64,000 nucleotides of DNA from Dioscorea cayenensis subsp. rotundata (GCF_009730915.1 NC_052480.1:1364001-1428000); one strand, 5' to 3'. Shown: positions 12,102 to 24,353, counted from the stretch's first letter. Made by a program: numbers and translations. Notes: generated from the sequence alone by a model not told the origin.

Positions 12102-13275
12102 GGTTTAGAAAAGAATAAACAACATTTATTTGTTATGACATAAAATATGAAAAAAAAAAAAAATATTGTGTTATTAATAAAAACAAATTATAATTAAATG
12201 AATAAAAAATTATATGACATTTATTTGGATTTATTGGAAGATAAATAGACAATTGTAGAAAAAGATGAAAAATCTAAAATAAATTTAAAAATTTTTTTGT
12301 TATATTTAAATTTTTTATATGTAAGTATATATTAATAATTGAAAATTTTTAAATTACACTTTTTTATTTATGCAGTAATTGTCCGTAAGACTTGAAATTG
12401 AAAATATACAATATTATATGAGTTATTTAATTATATTATTTTAATATGCTCCTTTGAAAGAATAAATTTATATTTTTTATTATATTTAAGTTTTTATTTA
12501 TATTGCTAATTGAAAAACTTTAATTACAATTATTTATTTATGAAATAAAAGTCTCATATGACTTTTTGAAATCCTAAAATATATATTCAACTGTTTCGAT
12601 TGAGTTGTTTAATTATATTATTTATTATTATTTGCTCTTAGGTTTCAAAAAAACAAATTTAATTTTTTTTTAATTATATAGTTTTTAATTTATATTACTT
12701 ATTATATTAATAATTAAAAAAAATTTAATCGCACTTATTTATTTATTTATTTATTTATGCAAAACTCTGATTTGAAATTGGAAAGAATGCCTATATTCTA
12801 AATCCTAATCCCCTCCCAACTCTTTCTTAATATAAGTTAAAAGATATAATAAATATAAAAATCCGAATCAAACTAAAAGTCCTACTCGGTTATTTACAGA
12901 TATATTTTATTTTATCCTATATTTAAACTCCTAATCAGTAATCATTTCCCGAACCCAATCAAGTAATTAAAATTAATTAGTTAGTTTTTTTCCATAATTA
13001 TCCAATAAATTCCTTATAAAATCCTTCCCCTCTTCTTTCCTTTCGCTGGACTTCTCGCTCTCCTTCACTTCGATTCCTTTTTTAGGTTTCGCTTTTTGTT
13101 TCTCGATTAGGGTTTTCGAATTCTTCTCGGATTCTTCTATCCTCCTTCGATTCAGCCTCGGATTATCCAATTTGTTTCCTTAAATTGGGGGTTTGATTGG
13201 TGATTCTCTCCTCTGTCTCTGTGGAAATCTCTTGTTTTCTAGGGTTTGAGCTTTGGGTTTGGGTCCTTGGAGGTC

Positions 13276-14322
13276 ATGAGCTTCACGGCGACTGGCGGAG
13301 CCGATGATGGCTCTGCCCAACAGAATCCCCCTGATCCTGACATCCGAGAGAAGGATCCAACCGGCCGATATATTTGCGTAATTATCCTTTTTCTCTTCAA
13401 ATTTTTTTTTTATTTTATTTTTTTTATTAATAGACTACAAATATTTTTAATGAAAACAAACAATATCATACTGGAATCCGGATGTATAATATATGTAGAG
13501 TATAAAAATATATAGAAACCCAGATGAATTATATATATAAATAATATGAGGAACAGTACTACTGGGAAAAAGGATTTGAACCCATAATCTTTTTAGACTT
13601 TGGTGTCATACCATTAGATTATTCAATGATAATAAATTATATGTTTGTTTTTGTTATTCATGGTGTCAAGTGGTTTTTAATTCATTGGTTTTTTTGTTAA
13701 TTATATATTTTTTTTTTGGCAACAGTATAAGGAGATCTTGGGAAAAGAAGTATTCTGGACTGTGTATGTGCTTCTTATCAAATTGTCTTATTACTGATAA
13801 TTTTCTCCTTTTTAATTGAATTTTTGTATTGTTAATGTGACTCCTTTTTTTGTTTAAATTTGAACAACAGATATAAAGGTTTTTGATAAAGTAGATGGTA
13901 TTGAAGTAGCATGGAATCAAGTCATGGTCTCTTCAGCTGAAACTCCCCAGGATTTGGAGCAGTTGTACTCTGAAATTGATCTCTTGGCAACCTTAAAACA
14001 AGAAAAACATCATCAAGTTCCATACTTCCTGGATTGATGATCAGAAAAAAAGACCTTTAATATTATTACTGAGTTGTTCACCTCTGGATATTTGAGACAG
14101 TACTGTCGAATCACACTATTTTGCATTACCTTGCTTTCATTAAGTTGATTTTTTTTCAAAAGATTTATTGCTTGTGTTGTTGTGAAATAGGTATTGGAAG
14201 AAGCATAAGACTGTGGACATGAAAGCTTTTAAGAGATGGGGAAGGCAGATATTGATGGGGCTTGAGCACCTCTGCAGTCATCAGCCTCCGAACGCACACC
14301 GGCACTTGAAGTCTGACTAGTT
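13276..14322 (+). pseudogene. WNK kinase 5' gene fragment, right-arm copy
   Basis: This is the inverse paralogue of the fragment at 7860-8908. Exon 1 runs 13276-13377 (ATG, MSFTATGGADDGS, ends DPTGRYIC at a GT donor). A degenerate glycine-loop exon follows at about 13727-13790 (YKEILGKEVFWTVY in place of a GKGxxKTVY-type loop). Then come about 13870-14104 (DKVDGIEVAWNQV, EDL/YSEIDLL-type text and a frame-broken NIIKF region) and about 14191-14320 ([20 protein letters not shown], decayed catalytic loop HRHLKSD then a stop). A different repeat begins directly after. Introns are retained, so this is a DNA-level duplication. It is non-functional as a kinase. Confidence 0.86.
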
Positions 14323-14324
14323 AA

Positions 14325-14460
14325 AAAAAAAAAAGTTAGATGTATGATATCAAAATTATTAGATATGATAAGGGTGTTTTTATTAAAAATTACAGGGAAA
14401 AAAATTAGTACATAAGTAAAGCTGCATCAAATGTTATAAATATTCATTATATTTTTTTGG
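14325..14460. mobile_element. Remnant of the fold-back MITE family, right-arm copy
   Basis: The segment from 'aaaagttagatg' through 'tattcattatattttt' matches the complement of 63595-63710 near the window end, including 'aaaattattagatat' and 'gagctgcat'-like words. The left-arm counterpart is about 7720-7835. It abuts the point where WNK homology stops, so an insertion or deletion with this repeat may have caused the truncation. Confidence 0.55.
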
Positions 14461-14509
14461 ATGAGGTGAACAAACCGCCCATTTCAATTTTTATGTAAAT
14501 ACAGTAATA

Positions 14510-15410
14510 ATATAGTTTTTTTTAAAAAGGGGATAAACCACCTCTATTAAAAAAAAGAATTACAACGTTCTATAAAAAGTAGAGGAACAAGTAAAAATGG
14601 TAATCCAGCACCACTAGATGTGGTGGAACAATTTAAAAAAAAACTAACATAAGCACCAGACAACATGAAGGAACAAAGCCATCCTCCTGGCCCCAACAAC
14701 AGTATCCTAGCCCATGTTTGCTTTCACCACTAAATCACCCATCTCCCTCATGGAAGGTAGAACTAGCGGTCTCTATGAGTCCCACGGATTAATCATGGAT
14801 AGAAGTGGTTCACGACAGATTCGATTGCCGAGTGACACATCACACAAGTAGCAGTCGGTAGCTTATTGCAATGACATTCCACACCAACTAGTTAAGCAGG
14901 TTGATTTTTTTTGGACAAAAGTTACGCTAGAAAAACCTCGCCACCGGACAACACAACCTACCATAATTCAGAAATTTGTAGAAGGACTTCACCGAAAAGG
15001 CACCATTTCCGGTGAGCATCCACAATTTCTTATCCCCCATCTCCCCATTATGGGTCCGAAGACGATCACGGTACACCTGGATAAATGGATCCTCTGAGAA
15101 GGGAGTCTCATCTAACAAATGGACAAGATCTTGCACTGAACCATTTGGATGTTGTGAGTGTCTGTAAGCATCTGCCCATAATAAGAACATGGGAGCGCTA
15201 CCATTGAGCCAATGATCTTTCCAAAACAATGTCTAATGACCCGAAATGACATTACACATGATACAACCCCGAGATTTAGTAAATGACTAACCACCCCTTT
15301 TCAAAAACCTTACTTGTGTTTCTAGGGAATAAATTCCATCTTAACAAATTATAATTGAATTGAATCACCTTCGAACCACACCAACTGGGGTTTGTCATAA
15401 ACTTTAACCA
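14510..15410 (-). mobile_element. 5'-truncated LINE, right-arm copy
   Basis: Inverse paralogue of 6755-7640. The minus strand encodes a decayed stretch with FWKDHWLNGSAPMFLLW and, further on, GAFSVKSFYKFLNYG, matching the region before the zinc-binding domain of plant LINE polyproteins. The 3' tail 'ttaatagaggtggtt' (complement near 14530-14560) ends the element. Part of the frame stays open here, longer than in the left copy. Confidence 0.72.
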
Positions 15411-18254
15411 CGTTGTAATAAATTGCATTTCATGTAAAATGATGAAATTATTTTTTTATTTTTTTATTCATTAATAAATTTTTTTATAGAAAAAAAGAAT
15501 TTTTGAGATGCTTTTAAAAATAGTTTGTTGGCATCGAGTCTCTTTGAGACTCATGACCTCACCCTCATAGTTAAAGTATTACACATTTTTTTAAAACAGA
15601 AAAAAAGCTTCAAAAAAATATACTTTTTAAGAGAATTTTTGCTTAATTATTTATAATCATTGTATAAAATTAATAGAATGAGATGGTAGTAACATGGGAT
15701 GGAGATGGATCACGAGGGACAGATAGGCTTGTATTGTGAATGTGATGTGGCTTCACTTGATTGATTTATTGGTTGTATGTTTATCATAATTTTAAAAATT
15801 TTCACTTGATCGTTTTGTGATTATGGGTTTGTGTGTAAATGTAGTAATCCGGATCTGGTTTGGTGCCATAAATTAGTTTGTTTGAGTGAGTTGATTCATT
15901 TGGTGACATCTAAAAAATTGGATTAGGTCATGAGTGGAGCCCATTCTGTAATTTATATAACATATAATTGTATTAATTTCAATATCTTATTTATTGATGA
16001 GATGATTAGTTATTATTATTATTTTAAAAATTATAGACAAGCTATCAGTAAGATTCGAATTGTCCATGTTTTAGTTTGGCGGATAATTAAACATCCACTG
16101 TTCTATTTCATATATATATTTTTTAATTTTTATTAAAAAATATTATTAAAAAAAGCTCAAAGTTAATTTTCTAAAATAATTGTTTTTCATGAATGACGAC
16201 AAGTGCCGTTCCACAAATAAATGTCAAAGAGACATAAATACATCCTCTCACAAAGAACCCGGTGAACAATGGATAAACAGTATCATTATAGTATTTTTAT
16301 ATTATATTTATAATCTATTTATACAATACTATACAATACTACGGCACGAGAGATTTGATCTTGCACCACTCATAGTGACTTATACAAAACTATCTAGTGG
16401 TTGTCTGCTAAAATAATTATACATATTTGTCATATATATATATATATTTGTCATATATATGATACGGGTTGTTTTAGTGAATTTTTTAAAAATATTTGGA
16501 TTGACCTTTTTCCTTTCTAAAAAGTCCTTTTCTTTTTAAATTAATTCCAAAACAGATGTTTTTTTCTTTTTTTATATTGTGATGTAAAAGTCTTAAGGCA
16601 TATGTTTGTAATTAAATATGAATATGTCACCAACCAAAGTTGGCTCAAATTGTAAATGCTTGTGTTCTTAAGCAAGTTCCTTATATGGCACTTGTTAGTT
16701 GGTAAAAGTAAAACTATAGGAGCCAAACAACCAAAGATAAATATAAATATCTTAATTCCAATTCTAATTTCAATGAGAATTATGAGGCTAAATTAATTTT
16801 GATTTTTTTTCTTCTATTGTTTCTCTGAGTAATATTCACTCTTTATATATCATAATAATGTCAAATTTATTTAATACTTTTCAGATATTTTATTATTTTA
16901 TTTTTATTTTCTTAAAAACAAATATAGACAAGCTTTAGTTTATGTTTTTCTAATTATGGACTTTTTTTTTTTATTTTGCTTTGTGATCCCACAATTACGT
17001 TTGTCTTAAATATTTCATAAATCTATTTGTGTTTTGTTGTGAATTATGAAAACCCAACAACATGATTATATATATATATACAATCCAGGTAGTACATGGG
17101 TAACTTGGTGGTTAATTCTTAAATTATACGGAACTTAAAACTAGTTTGACAAACGGTGCATGAAAAGGCCTGCCATCTAATGTTTAAAGCTTATTTCATT
17201 GTCAATAAGTTTTACATTATTATTAATTTAAGTAGTTATGGGTACTGTTAAATAATCAATTAAAGATAATCATTGTCATGCTATTTCTTTAATAGAAGGA
17301 AAAAATTAAAATGGAAATCAAGAGACATCATTGACAGCCTTGTATTACCTGTTTGTGTTCATCATCAGTACTTGTATTTTTATTAGTGTCTCAATCAAAA
17401 TGCTTAATTTTCCAATTTATGGTGTGACAATTGATTGAATGTAATAATTAATGTTGATATTTATTTATAAAAATAAATAAATAAAATGGAAATCTATGGG
17501 TGCCAATCTTCTTGTTATTTTTAAATCTAACCAACAACAATTTTATTACAATAAAATAGTTCCAAACAAATCATTTTTTTCTTTACCGTTTATTTTTCAA
17601 ATCTTTCTGGCATAAAAATATGTGACATTGACCTAAATGTATTTCAACTCTTTAAATGAAAACACATGATATTAAATAAAAAATTAATATTTTAAATATT
17701 AAAAATAAATATTAAATAAAAAAGTAATGTATTAAGTGAAACTTATGTGGTTACATATAAACAACCAGGAATATTAAACGAAAAATATACTTAATAAGCG
17801 AAGAATATATTTTGTAAAATAGAATAAACTGACTGAATGAGCTAAACTAAACTGAAAAAGGAGGAACTGTTTGGGGAATTCAAATGTTAGGATGTTTTTC
17901 TGAAAAATTTTGAAACTATCAAGGACAAATAATTAATTACCTTTAGAAACAACACCAACAAGAAGTACGAACATACCAAAAACCAAGAGAAATTAACAAA
18001 ACAAACCTGTTGAGAAAGAAAAGCAATTATTAAGAGCAAATTTACTAGAATTTTGTAGACGTAGACAGACATATAATTAATTTTTCCTAAAATAGAGAAA
18101 AATATTTATTAGTCATTATAATTTTTTTAAAATTTTCACTGCAATCCCTCTTATTTAGTTTATTTATTTCCCAATCCTTGTATTAGTTTATTTTATTTAA
18201 AAATCTAATTTTGCCCCCTAAGAAATGTACTTTCTGTTTATTAAATATATTTTT

Positions 18255-18680
18255 TTTAGGGAGAATTGGTTATAAACCTTTCAAAAGTTCTATAATTGCA
18301 TATTTACCCTCCGAAAAAACATAATTGTATATATACCTCTGAAAAATGTAGGTATTGCCGATTTGCCCTTACTGTTAGATTCCGGTAATCAAACTTGATT
18401 AATTATAGTTATAACTTGGATTAAGATATACAAAAGGTCCAAAATAATACTTGTACAACTTAAAAAAAACTTTTCAAGGGTATATATGCAATGGTATAAT
18501 GGTAATTTTATATATTTGTTGTTTGTTAATAGATGGTTTTTCAACTAATTTGAACCCCAAGGGTATATACGCAATTATGTATATTATTCAAGGGTATGTA
18601 TGTAATTAACTTTTATTCATGGGCAAATATGCAATTTCAAAATTTTTTAGGGGTACACCTGCAAAAGCCCTTATTTTTTA
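18255..18680. repeat. Small non-autonomous repeat, right-arm copy
   Basis: Counterpart of 3520-3945. It starts 'gagaattggttataaacc', ends 'aggggtacacctgcaaaag', and has internal 'gggtatatacgcaatt' and 'gggtatatatgcaatg' phrases. No coding capacity. Confidence 0.4.
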
Positions 18681-19348
18681 TTTAAGTATAACTACATAAA
18701 TTTTCATTTAATATGTAACGTTTCTGTTTAATATTTATTTTTGATATATTTATTATTTAATATCTTAATTTGTTGTTTATTATTTTGTATTTCTGTTTAA
18801 AATCACCGAATGATATTTTTAACAAAAAAAAATACTAAAAATTAAGTTGTCACATGGTGTAAAAAAAAAAGTACTTTTTGAGAACATAAAATAGTCCAAA
18901 ATTTTTTTGATCAAGTAAGAAAGTTCGAGACATGATATAAACAATTTTCTCTCAAACAAAATATACTCCAAACTCATGATTAAACAAATAAAATATAATA
19001 TATTACAGTATAAATATCTAACATTAAAGAAAAGTAGACTAATAATTTAACTCAAAACAATAATAGAATTATAAATATAATAAAACAAAACCTACCAATA
19101 ATAAAACAATAAACACACCCTAGTAATGGTACACAACAGAAACCTACACAACTTTCCAGTAAAAGATAGCTATCAGCATATATGCAATAAAACCCAAATA
19201 AAACTAATAATAAATCTTCACATTGATAAAAAATAATTAACAAAAACTCCAAGGACTTAATTGCAAAAATCCCAACACTTCCATAAGTAACCACCATTTC
19301 CCTCCACTTCCTTTCACTTTCACTACTTCCCATTCGAAATCCAAAGCC

Positions 19349-19912
19349 ATGAACGAGACGCCGTCGTCGACCTCATCGCCGCCGCCGCCGCACCGCTGCC
19401 ATCTCCGCCGCCGCACCCGCTCTTCCGGCAGCTCAACCTCCTCCTTCTCCTCCTCCTCCCCCTTCTCCTCCTCCCCTTCCCCTCTTCCCCCACCTCTCCT
19501 CCATCCCCTTCTCTTGGGAACACCTCCCCGGCGTCCCCAAAATCCCTAGAATCCCCAGCTCCATCCCTTCCCCTCTCCTCCCTCTCCCCTCTCCCCAAAC
19601 CCTCCCTCGCCCCTCCTCGCCGGAAGAAACCCGATCCACCGATCCCCATAATCGATCCTTTCTCCGCCGCCCTCGCCGAGTGCGCCAAGGACACCCCCAC
19701 CCCCCTACCGATCCTTCCAATCTCGACACCTTCTGGCGCCGTGGCGCCGCTCTCTCCCGCCGGAGACCTCTCTCCATCCGCTTCGCCCTCCCCGATCTCT
19801 ACTCCTCTTGCAAGACCGCTTGCTCCGTCTCCGATTCCACCATCCCGATCTCCCGATCCAGCTCACTGACTCGCCGATCCACCTGACTCATCCTTCTCCT
19901 CCCTCTCCCTAG
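19349..19912 (+). pseudogene. GC-rich exon-like island, right-arm copy
   Basis: Here an ATG at 19349 opens 66 codons rich in Ser and Pro before a stop. Another frame carries DPFSAALAECAKD and the next NLDTFWRRGAALSRRR, RPLSIRFALPDLYSSCK and TACSVSDS, which look like a real protein broken by frame changes. I do not recognise the family. The left-arm copy is at 2291-2850. Upstream DNA (19050-19348) is ordinary AT-rich sequence with a short pyrimidine-rich leader. It is probably a relic of a duplicated gene's first exon. Confidence 0.5.
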
Positions 19913-20264
19913 AGATAAGTACATAAATAATTGCTTTTTTTATTACTTAATTATTGAATCAAAATAATCTCAAATCTCTGTTTTTAGTTTTTTTGTTTGT
20001 AATTGTATTTTAAATTTGGATCCTTTCTACGTTTTTGCTGGCTCCCCAGATTGGAGGAGTTTATTATATCATTTCATCCAGCTCATCTTCTCTTTTGTTT
20101 TCTTTTGTTTGATGATGCCCTAAATCCCTAATCTTTTCACTTTTGATCTTCAATTTTCAATTTTTTTTTATAGCAATATGTAGTGCCAAAGTGTGTTTTT
20201 TGGACACTTGTTATTTACTAGACTCTGGATAGTTTTTGCATCATTTGCATGTTGAATGGTAGGA

Positions 20265-21264
20265 NNNNNNNNNNNNNNNNNNNNNNNNNNNNNNNNNNNN
20301 NNNNNNNNNNNNNNNNNNNNNNNNNNNNNNNNNNNNNNNNNNNNNNNNNNNNNNNNNNNNNNNNNNNNNNNNNNNNNNNNNNNNNNNNNNNNNNNNNNNN
20401 NNNNNNNNNNNNNNNNNNNNNNNNNNNNNNNNNNNNNNNNNNNNNNNNNNNNNNNNNNNNNNNNNNNNNNNNNNNNNNNNNNNNNNNNNNNNNNNNNNNN
20501 NNNNNNNNNNNNNNNNNNNNNNNNNNNNNNNNNNNNNNNNNNNNNNNNNNNNNNNNNNNNNNNNNNNNNNNNNNNNNNNNNNNNNNNNNNNNNNNNNNNN
20601 NNNNNNNNNNNNNNNNNNNNNNNNNNNNNNNNNNNNNNNNNNNNNNNNNNNNNNNNNNNNNNNNNNNNNNNNNNNNNNNNNNNNNNNNNNNNNNNNNNNN
20701 NNNNNNNNNNNNNNNNNNNNNNNNNNNNNNNNNNNNNNNNNNNNNNNNNNNNNNNNNNNNNNNNNNNNNNNNNNNNNNNNNNNNNNNNNNNNNNNNNNNN
20801 NNNNNNNNNNNNNNNNNNNNNNNNNNNNNNNNNNNNNNNNNNNNNNNNNNNNNNNNNNNNNNNNNNNNNNNNNNNNNNNNNNNNNNNNNNNNNNNNNNNN
20901 NNNNNNNNNNNNNNNNNNNNNNNNNNNNNNNNNNNNNNNNNNNNNNNNNNNNNNNNNNNNNNNNNNNNNNNNNNNNNNNNNNNNNNNNNNNNNNNNNNNN
21001 NNNNNNNNNNNNNNNNNNNNNNNNNNNNNNNNNNNNNNNNNNNNNNNNNNNNNNNNNNNNNNNNNNNNNNNNNNNNNNNNNNNNNNNNNNNNNNNNNNNN
21101 NNNNNNNNNNNNNNNNNNNNNNNNNNNNNNNNNNNNNNNNNNNNNNNNNNNNNNNNNNNNNNNNNNNNNNNNNNNNNNNNNNNNNNNNNNNNNNNNNNNN
21201 NNNNNNNNNNNNNNNNNNNNNNNNNNNNNNNNNNNNNNNNNNNNNNNNNNNNNNNNNNNNNNNN
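20265..21264. other. Scaffold gap (1000 N)
   Basis: Exactly 1000 unknown bases, a placeholder size. It cuts the right palindrome arm while it still matches the left arm. Long open frames that cross it are artefacts of N. Confidence 0.99.
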
Positions 21265-22032
21265 TATGCTTCAAGAATGTTTATTATTAATATATGAACA
21301 AAAGTTAGCTAATATTGATATTAACATTAATTCTAAATAAAAAAACAATTAATACTGTTGTTTAACAGTGAGTATTAATTAATACAACTAAGTTAATTTA
21401 GAGGCTAAAAGTGTTGATTAATTTGTACACTTAACTCTTTAATAAGGCCGGCCATTGTTGTAGTTTTAATTTGTTCAACTAACTTTATAAATCTAGATTT
21501 AGGCGTGTTTGATTAAGAATTATAATATATGAATATTAATTAGTGAAAGGGGTTGACTTGGATTAGGTTTTGATATTAGGAATATTAATACTCCATATTT
21601 CTTTTATTTTTCTAGTTTTAAAGGCTATTAGTGCCACACCTGTTTATTTAATTTAATGTGGTCAAAGCAATACTTAATTAGGTTTGTTATAAATGCATTA
21701 TTTTTTATGATAACATGGCATTCATATTTCATACTGTGATCAAGATGTTAGTCTAGATGCAAAGGAATTAAGTACACAAGAAGGTTATCTAATTAAATTA
21801 TGAAAAAAAAATTAATAAACAATAACTATGCTTGATCTTTAATTAATTAAGGTTAGTGCAAAATAGAATATTATAATATTTTATATCGATATGTTCAAAT
21901 GTTATTTTCTTTTATTACCTGATCATATCAACTACATAGTTTAAATCAAACTCATGAATTAATATTACCTAAATCACTAAACCCATGCATGAAGATAAAT
22001 CATATATAAGTACTGTTGAGCCATTGGCCATG

Positions 22033-22100
<68 letters not shown>

Positions 22101-23100
22101 GCAACTCAACCTTCATTCCTATGTGAGAGAGAGTAATAGGGTTTATATTTTGAGAGTTATCTAAAAATAGATATATGATTTGATATTATAATGAAATTAA
22201 AGTAACTAATAGTTTCAAGTTAGAGATAAAATATAAATATAACTCGAGTCAAATTGGAGTACTAATATAATATATATTTTTTGCACCTAATATTGCATAA
22301 GAGTATGGTTAACAAATTTATTTAATTTATTTACAATATTAATAAATATATATTTGAGTATATAAGTTTAAGTTTGTCAGGCAGTTTACTTTTTCCAATT
22401 AGATTGGTCTAGATGATATATTTAATTACTCAAATATCATAAGACTTCTCCATACTCAATACCTTGCTACACCTCTTTTTTCTATAAATTCAACATAAAT
22501 TTTTTGTTAATAATAATTTAAAAAAAATCTAAAAATTATTTTATATTAATAATAACATCAAGTATTGATAGTCTTAAGATACCAATCACATTTTAACACC
22601 AATACATAAATTTTTTTCTAATATAGTAAGATATTCATATATCATTTTATTTATTTATTTATTTATATATTATGGTTCTATATATGAGACTCATACTTCT
22701 AAATGCCTTTGCCTTTGTTGTTGATATTGTTGTCCTGACTGCAGGTTGGATGATTGGTAGGTGCAAGTGATGATGAACATGACTTCATTCTATGCTTATC
22801 TTTCATCTCCATCATTATTTTTTATTTTTTATTTTTTTGGAAAAACCTTCCCAAACATATTTTAAAATCTTTAATTAATAATATTTTAAAACAAAATCAA
22901 ACTTCCAATTTTTTATATAAGAGGGTTAATTGGACTATATATCACTAATCTATTACAACAGTGTTTCATCTCCATCTCTTTTTTTTTTTTATTGTGCTAC
23001 ATGTGCTAAAACTCTCTGTTTAATTAAAATAAAACATATCAAACATTGCTTTTCATTTAAACAAATAAAAGTTTAAGATCCATGAATAAGATGATAATAT
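21265..23100. other. AT-rich intergenic DNA upstream of the MYB gene
   Basis: I see no gene. A (TTA)n microsatellite of about 22 units spans 22033-22100. The rest is low-complexity AT-rich sequence. Confidence 0.6.
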
Positions 23101-23148
23101 AAATATATACATATATATAAAAATGAAAATACAAATAAACAAACATGG

Positions 23149-23201
23149 ACCTACCTCAAAAGCAAAGCCATCCTTCACTTGGACCTACTCAAACACCAAC
23201 C
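23149..23201 (+). promoter_or_regulatory. Two AC elements upstream of the MYB gene
   Basis: ACCTACC (AC-I type) lies at 23149-23155 and ACCAACC (AC-II type) at 23195-23201. A near match, ACCTACT, lies at 23183-23189. AC elements are binding sites of R2R3-MYB regulators of phenylpropanoid genes. Their place about 230-280 bp before the start codon of a subgroup-4 MYB suggests auto- or cross-regulation (inference). Confidence 0.6.
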
Positions 23202-23308
23202 AGAGCTAGTCAAACACTCTCAAAAACTAAAGCACATATCTCATTCATAGTCAATGGTCACAACCTTTCTCTTTCTCTCTATCTCTCTCTCCCTCTCTCT
23301 TTCTCCCA

Positions 23309-23315
23309 TATAAAT
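23309..23315 (+). promoter_or_regulatory. TATA box of the MYB gene
   Basis: TATAAAT, preceded by a CT-rich tract at 23268-23307, lies 118 bp before the start codon. Transcription would be expected to start near 23340. Confidence 0.6.
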
Positions 23316-23432
23316 CCACCCTCCTCTTCTTCTTTTCATCACTTCTCATCCTAACTCCACACACACACATACACACAAAACACTGGTTTCTCTTTAACTT
23401 TCTCCTACTAAAATTTTTTCAACTAAATAAAC

Positions 23433-23580
23433 ATGGGAAGGCCACCATGCTGTGAGAAAGCTCACACAAACAAAGGAGCATGGACCAAAGAAGAAGACCA
23501 AAGACTCATTTCTTATATCAAAACCAATGGTGAAGGTTGTTGGAGATCTCTCCCTAAAGCTGCAGGTTTGCATACATATA

Positions 23581-23617
<37 letters not shown>

Positions 23618-24353
23618 TATTAACTTATAATAAATTATATATATATATATATTAACATGTTAATGTTTCTATATATCTTCAATATTAGGTTTGCTTAGGT
23701 GTGGTAAAAGCTGCCGTCTCCGGTGGATAAACTATCTCCGACCAGATCTCAAGCGTGGTAACTTCACTGAAGAAGAAGATGAACTCATTATCAAGCTTCA
23801 TGGCTTCCTTGGGAATAAGTAAATATATACCATGCATGCTTGTTTTCTTTATTCTTTATTAAATAAAATTATTATTATTATTAATTTTTTTTATGATTTT
23901 TTTTTTTAAATATGTAGATGGTCTTTGATCGCCGGAAAACTTCCCGGAAGGACGGATAATGAGATAAAGAATTATTGGAATACACATATTAAGCGGAAAC
24001 TTATTAGCTGTGGTATTGATCCACAAACTCACCGACCGTTGGTCGGTGAGAAACAACAAATTGGTATTAGAGCCAATGGTTTAACTACTTATGATAATGA
24101 ACTTAATCTAGACTTATCTATAAGTCTTCCTTATGTTCAACCTCAACCAGCATCACCTTCCATTCAAGCAAAGATAACAAGTTCAACATTATCTATGGCA
24201 GCAGCAGCAACAACAACAACAACAACAACTAGTAGTACAACCACTTATGCTCAAAGTGTATGTCTTTGTTGTCATATAGGGTTGCAAACAAGTGAAGCTT
24301 GTAAGTGCAATGTCATTCAAAGCCAAAGTGTTCTTAGATATTATGCAACTTAA
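23433..24353 (+). CDS. R2R3-MYB transcriptional repressor, subgroup 4 (MYB4-like)
   Basis: Three exons, 23433-23565, 23689-23818 and 23918-24353, give 232 residues. The protein starts [20 protein letters not shown]. The R2 and R3 DNA-binding repeats fill the first ~115 residues, with the usual MYB intron positions. R3 carries the bHLH-interaction pattern (DELIIKLH...[15 protein letters not shown]). After it come the C1 motif [13 protein letters not shown], the C2/EAR repression motif [10 protein letters not shown], and the subgroup-4 zinc-finger-like motif [15 protein letters not shown]. Members such as AtMYB4, 7 and 32 repress phenylpropanoid and lignin genes in the nucleus. A polymorphic Ala/Thr run (AAAATTTTTT) lies near residue 190. 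The first intron carries a (TA)n tract at 23576-23614. The exact orthologue is not assignable by eye. Confidence 0.95.

Larger units (their letters stand above)
12102..20264 (-). repeat. Right arm of the large inverted duplication
   Basis: This is the inverse copy of 1923-10387. It starts inward at the match to 'tttctaaac' near 10380 and runs without a break to the last base before the 1000-N gap. It lacks the MITE present in the left arm and keeps that MITE's empty target site near 12797-12805. In this arm the WNK fragment is on the + strand and the LINE fragment on the - strand. The substitutions and indels between arms argue against a simple read-through hairpin artefact. Confidence 0.93.

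Noticed and set aside
15930-16136. 68-codon frame perfectly shared between arms (also 6062-6268)
   Set aside because: The identity is explained by the DNA-level palindrome. The text is low-complexity and has no gene context.
1923-20264. Whole palindrome as a single giant transposon
   Set aside because: No terminal motif, target duplication or transposase is visible, and one outer end is hidden by N. The simpler reading is an inverted segmental duplication.
20168-21340. Long open frames of 340-370 codons on both strands
   Set aside because: They consist almost entirely of X from the N gap. The same holds for the frames across 62106-63265.
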